Positions 38,392-41,048 of a stretch of DNA of 41,048 bases are shown in pieces; position 1 is the stretch's first letter, and the number at the start of each line of letters is the position of its first letter. The DNA comes from a bacterium (lineage in GTDB: Bacteria; BMS3Abin14). The translations under genes and the position numbers were made by a program. The stretch covers positions 1 to 41,048 of the forward strand of contig JARGFV010000009.1 in assembly GCA_029210545.1 (NCBI GenBank), given 5' to 3'. Below the pieces are notes generated by a model. The model made no database searches, was not told the origin of the DNA, and worked only from the letters and a program-made list of their open reading frames with translations.

Positions 38392-39309
38392 CTATCCCTG
38401 TCTGGCGGAGGTCCTGGCTGCCCTTTCACCCCGCCCTCCCAGAAGGAGCATGGGGCTGGCAATGTATATGGACGAGTAAGTGCCGACCACGACGCCCACC
38501 AGCAGGGCGAAGGAGAAGTCGTGGATCACCTCCCCGCCCAGGACGAACAGGCAGATGACAACGAGCAGGGTGGTCCCCGAGGTGAGGATCGTCCGGCTGA
38601 GGGTCTGGTTGATGCTGGTGTTGATGACGGAGGCCAGCATGTCCTTGGGTGTACGCCGTATGTTCTCACGGATCCGGTCGTACACGACGATGGTGTCGTT
38701 CAGGGAGTAACCGATGATCGTGAGGAGGGCCGCGATGACCGGCAATGTGAACTCCTTGTCAAAAAGTGAGAACACCCCGATGGTGATGATGATGTCGTGG
38801 ATCAACGCGGCGATGGCCCCCATTGCGAAGCGGAACTGGAACCTGAGGGTGATATAGATCAGGATCCCCACCATGGCGTAGAGCATGGAAAGCATACCCT
38901 TGCGTCGCATATCGGCGCCGACCTGGGGACCCACCATCTCCACGAGTTCCAGGGAAACGCTGTCCGGACCGAACTGCTCCGCCAGGACGGCAAAAACGTC
39001 GTCGGAGGCGGTGTCGATCTGTCCTTCCTCGCTCTTGACCCTGATTGAGACCTTCTCCTCGCCCAGGGACTGGATGACTGCCGAGCCCATCCCCTTGTCA
39101 GTGAGAACGTCCCTGATCCGGCCCACGTCCGGCGCATCGGTAAATTTCACCTGGACCAGGGTGCCTCCGGCGAAATCGATGCCATACCGGGGCCCGCCTT
39201 TCAGGACCAGTGAACCGACGCCGATGAGCAGCGCCACTAGAGAGATGATGAGAGCTGTCCGCCTCTTGCCGACGAAATTGATATTGATATTGGGTTTTAT
39301 AAAATCCAT
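38392..39309 (-). CDS. secF: Protein translocase subunit SecF
   Basis: With SecD, uses the proton gradient to pull proteins through SecYEG. The 305-residue protein has one N-terminal membrane helix, a periplasmic P1-like domain, and five C-terminal membrane helices with YSLNDTIVVYDRIREN and INQTLSRTILTS, the SecF signature. GIDFAGGT is present. The ATG at 39309 (MDFIKPNININFVGKRR) was chosen; upstream in-frame sequence overlaps secD and is not SecF-like. Confidence 0.96.
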   Translation of the reverse strand: MDFIKPNININFVGKRRTALIISLVALLIGVGSLVLKGGPRYGIDFAGGTLVQVKFTDAPDVGRIRDVLTDKGMGSAVIQSLGEEKVSIRVKSEEGQIDTASDDVFAVLAEQFGPDSVSLELVEMVGPQVGADMRRKGMLSMLYAMVGILIYITLRFQFRFAMGAIAALIHDIIITIGVFSLFDKEFTLPVIAALLTIIGYSLNDTIVVYDRIRENIRRTPKDMLASVINTSINQTLSRTILTSGTTLLVVICLFVLGGEVIHDFSFALLVGVVVGTYSSIYIASPMLLLGGRGERAARTSARQG

Positions 39310-39331
39310 TGCAGCCTGATGCCTCCTGCGC

Positions 39332-40906
39332 TCAGATACTGAGCTCTTCCAGGGTTCTGTTCTCGAGGTAGGATTCGAAAATGGTTCTGCTGACGAAGAT
39401 CGCGGTGAACATGCTGGTGAGCACACCGATGCTCAGGGTGACCGCGAAACCCTTGACCTGCCCCGTACCGAACTGGAACAGGACCAGGGCGGCGATGAGG
39501 GTCGTCACATTGGCGTCCACGATGGTGAGGAAAGCCTTGCTGTAGCCCCCGTCCACGGCAGCCCTCACCGTCTTGCCTGACCTGAGCTCCTCCTTGATGC
39601 GCTCGAAGATCAGCACGTTGGCGTCCACCGCCATGCCTATGGTGAGCACGATGCCGGCGATGCCGGGAAGGGTCAAGGTGGCCTGGAAAAGGGCCAGAGC
39701 CGCCATGATGATAACGAGGTTCAGGACAAGAGCGGTATTGGCGATAAATCCTGAGATCCGGAAGTAGAAGACCATGAACACGATGACAAGGGAGAACCCG
39801 AACAGGATGGACATCAGCCCTTTCCTGATGGAATCGGATCCGAGGGACGGGCTCACGGTCCACTTCTGGAGGATCTTGACCGGCGCCGGGAGACTCCCCG
39901 CCCTGAGAACGATGGCCAGGTCGCTGGCCTCCTCCGGCGTGAAACTTCCTGTGATCTGGGCCTCGCCGCCCGGGATCCTCTCCTGGATGACGGGCGCGGA
40001 ATAGACGTTGTCGTCAAGGACGATGGCCAGCCTCTCCTTGACGTGGTCACCGGTGACCTGCTCGAAGATCCGGGCGCCTGTGCTGTCGAAGGTCAGGGAC
40101 ACGTAAGCCTGACCGAACTGGGAATCGTAACGGACCCTGGCATCCTTGATGGTGTCGCCGGTCAGCAGCACCCGGTCCCTCAGGACGTACGGTGTGCGCT
40201 GGGTCGTGCGGGTCGCGGGGTCATAATTCGTGCCGTAACGGACAACGTCACCCTGGGGAACGCTGTCCGCGGAAGCGGTCTCGTTGACCAGCATGAACTT
40301 GAGAACCGCCGTCCTCTTGACCAGCTGGATGGCCCGCTGGGGATCGTCCACCCCGGGCAGCTGGATGAGGATCCGCTTAGTGCCCTGCTGCAGGATGGTC
40401 GGTTCGGAAACGCCGAACTCGTCCACCCGGCTCCGGATAGTCTCGACAGCCTGGACGACGGCGTTCTCCTGAAGACGGGCCACTTCGGTTTCCGGGTAGC
40501 TTACCGCCAGGCGTGTCTCGGTCTCCTCGGTGACGACTGTCCCGGGGAACATCTCACGGATGGCGGCAGCCGCCTCGTCCCGGTACTTGTCCCTTCGGAC
40601 CTCGACCAGGAGCCGGTTAAAACCGACGGTCTCCGCCCTGTTGAGCCGGATATTCTTTTCCTTGAAAGATGTTTTCAGATCGGAAGCCATACGGCTCAAC
40701 GCGTTGTTCACGGCCTCTTCGGTTTGCACTTCGAGGAGGAGCTCCATCCCTCCCTTGAGGTCGAGACCCAGCTGGACAGCCTTGGAAGGCAGGACCTTGG
40801 TCCACCAGCCGGGCAGGGATCCCGTCAGAGACGGGGTCACCGAAACAAGGGCTACGACGAGAACCGCCAGCACGATAACAAGTTTTGTTTTGACTCTGGT
40901 GCGCAT
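39332..40906 (-). CDS. secD: Protein translocase subunit SecD
   Basis: The 524-residue partner of SecF: N-terminal membrane helix, LGLDLKGGMELLLEV, a large periplasmic domain with VDEFGVSEPTI and RILIQLPGVDDP, then membrane helices with GMAVDANVLIFERIKEEL and GGYSKAFLTIVDANVTTL. The ATG at 40906 has GGAGGG just upstream. The frame extends upstream into the five-hairpin element, which is not coding. yajC, often the preceding gene, is not seen before the window ends. Confidence 0.97.
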   Translation of the reverse strand: MRTRVKTKLVIVLAVLVVALVSVTPSLTGSLPGWWTKVLPSKAVQLGLDLKGGMELLLEVQTEEAVNNALSRMASDLKTSFKEKNIRLNRAETVGFNRLLVEVRRDKYRDEAAAAIREMFPGTVVTEETETRLAVSYPETEVARLQENAVVQAVETIRSRVDEFGVSEPTILQQGTKRILIQLPGVDDPQRAIQLVKRTAVLKFMLVNETASADSVPQGDVVRYGTNYDPATRTTQRTPYVLRDRVLLTGDTIKDARVRYDSQFGQAYVSLTFDSTGARIFEQVTGDHVKERLAIVLDDNVYSAPVIQERIPGGEAQITGSFTPEEASDLAIVLRAGSLPAPVKILQKWTVSPSLGSDSIRKGLMSILFGFSLVIVFMVFYFRISGFIANTALVLNLVIIMAALALFQATLTLPGIAGIVLTIGMAVDANVLIFERIKEELRSGKTVRAAVDGGYSKAFLTIVDANVTTLIAALVLFQFGTGQVKGFAVTLSIGVLTSMFTAIFVSRTIFESYLENRTLEELSI

Positions 40907-40966
40907 TTTCCCTCCCGACATCGTCCCGACCCGTTCAGCGGTCGATACGATGCTGATTTGCTGACC

Positions 40967-41048
40967 TTGACAGGGTCGCAAAAAGTCCAATCCGGGACTT
41001 TTTGCTCCACGGAAAGGGAAAAGCGTCGTTTTCCCTTTCCTCACAAAT
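40967..41048. repeat. Five-hairpin element, copy 3 (left part only)
   Basis: The first 82 nt match 26092-26173 with two differences, including the CGCAAAAAGTCCA terminus, the AAAAAGTCC/GGACTTTTT hairpin and the 12-bp GGAAAGGGAAAA hairpin. One difference lengthens the first stem by a base pair. It lies 60 nt upstream of secD and is cut by the window edge. Confidence 0.88.

Noticed and set aside
39310-39426. Longer SecF N-terminus
   Set aside because: The upstream residues overlap secD in another frame and do not resemble SecF; the ATG at 39309 matches the family start.
1-41048. A 41-kb circular plasmid or phage, because both ends lie in the same repeat
   Set aside because: Content is chromosomal housekeeping (argS, secDF, recJ, rny, tsaB) without replication, partition or phage genes; a repeat-broken contig is simpler.

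Overview
The window is 41 kb of GC-rich bacterial chromosome from a diderm bacterium. It carries core housekeeping genes (argS, recJ, secDF, tsaB-rimI, rny-ymdB), a lipoprotein, SPOR, ZapA and FtsB cell-division proteins, and a 6S RNA in the classic zapA-ssrS-fthC setting. That order, the abundance of GH57 enzymes and a selenocysteine-type msrA remnant suggest a deltaproteobacterial (Desulfobacterota-like) lineage, with only moderate confidence. About a third of the genes appear to start with TTG. Nearly all genes lie on the minus strand in tightly overlapping operons.

Layout by coordinate, with operons read right to left. (A) 165-4471: a sigma70-like promoter, then zapB-like, zapA, 6S RNA, fthC, rny, ymdB and a terminator. 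(B) 4483-7645: CpsB-type PHP phosphatase, argS, SPOR protein, then two terminator hairpins. (C) 7809-7964: a solitary tRNA-Gly(CCC) with its own promoter and hairpin. (D) 8228-17651: a promoter, then a nucleotidyltransferase/phosphomutase-like fusion, an intact phosphohexomutase, ftsB, a GAF-GGDEF cyclase, a nitrilase-family protein whose catalytic Cys is Ser, a lipoprotein, tsaB and rimI. (E) 17640-19316: a repeat-rich stretch with a broken periplasmic msrA that has in-frame TGA at the catalytic Cys and a bacterial SECIS-like hairpin. (F) 19317-21035: glgP on the plus strand. (G) 21036-22274: a gene graveyard with a REP-transposase remnant and a Fic module whose two parts now face each other. 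(H) 22275-35921: a long alpha-glucan operon of degenerate sensor kinase, response regulator, second nucleotidyltransferase/phosphomutase-like fusion, two GH57 enzymes, galT, glgA, DUF4912 protein and GH57 branching enzyme. (I) 36039-40906: secD, secF, DUF456, recJ.

Blocks D, F and H together look like a glycogen-type storage system: nucleotide-sugar synthesis, GlgA chain growth, GH57 branching, GH57 disproportionation and debranching, and phosphorolysis. No classical glgC, GH13 glgB or glgX is present in the window.

Two repeat systems stand out. One is a 159-bp element of five consecutive hairpins bounded by imperfect terminal inverted repeats, complete at 26092-26250. Truncated copies form both ends of the window, meeting within one base of the same internal position, so this is probably a whole contig broken at a multicopy repeat. 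The other is a set of short intergenic tracts with different base composition that nearly all share a 7-nt period.
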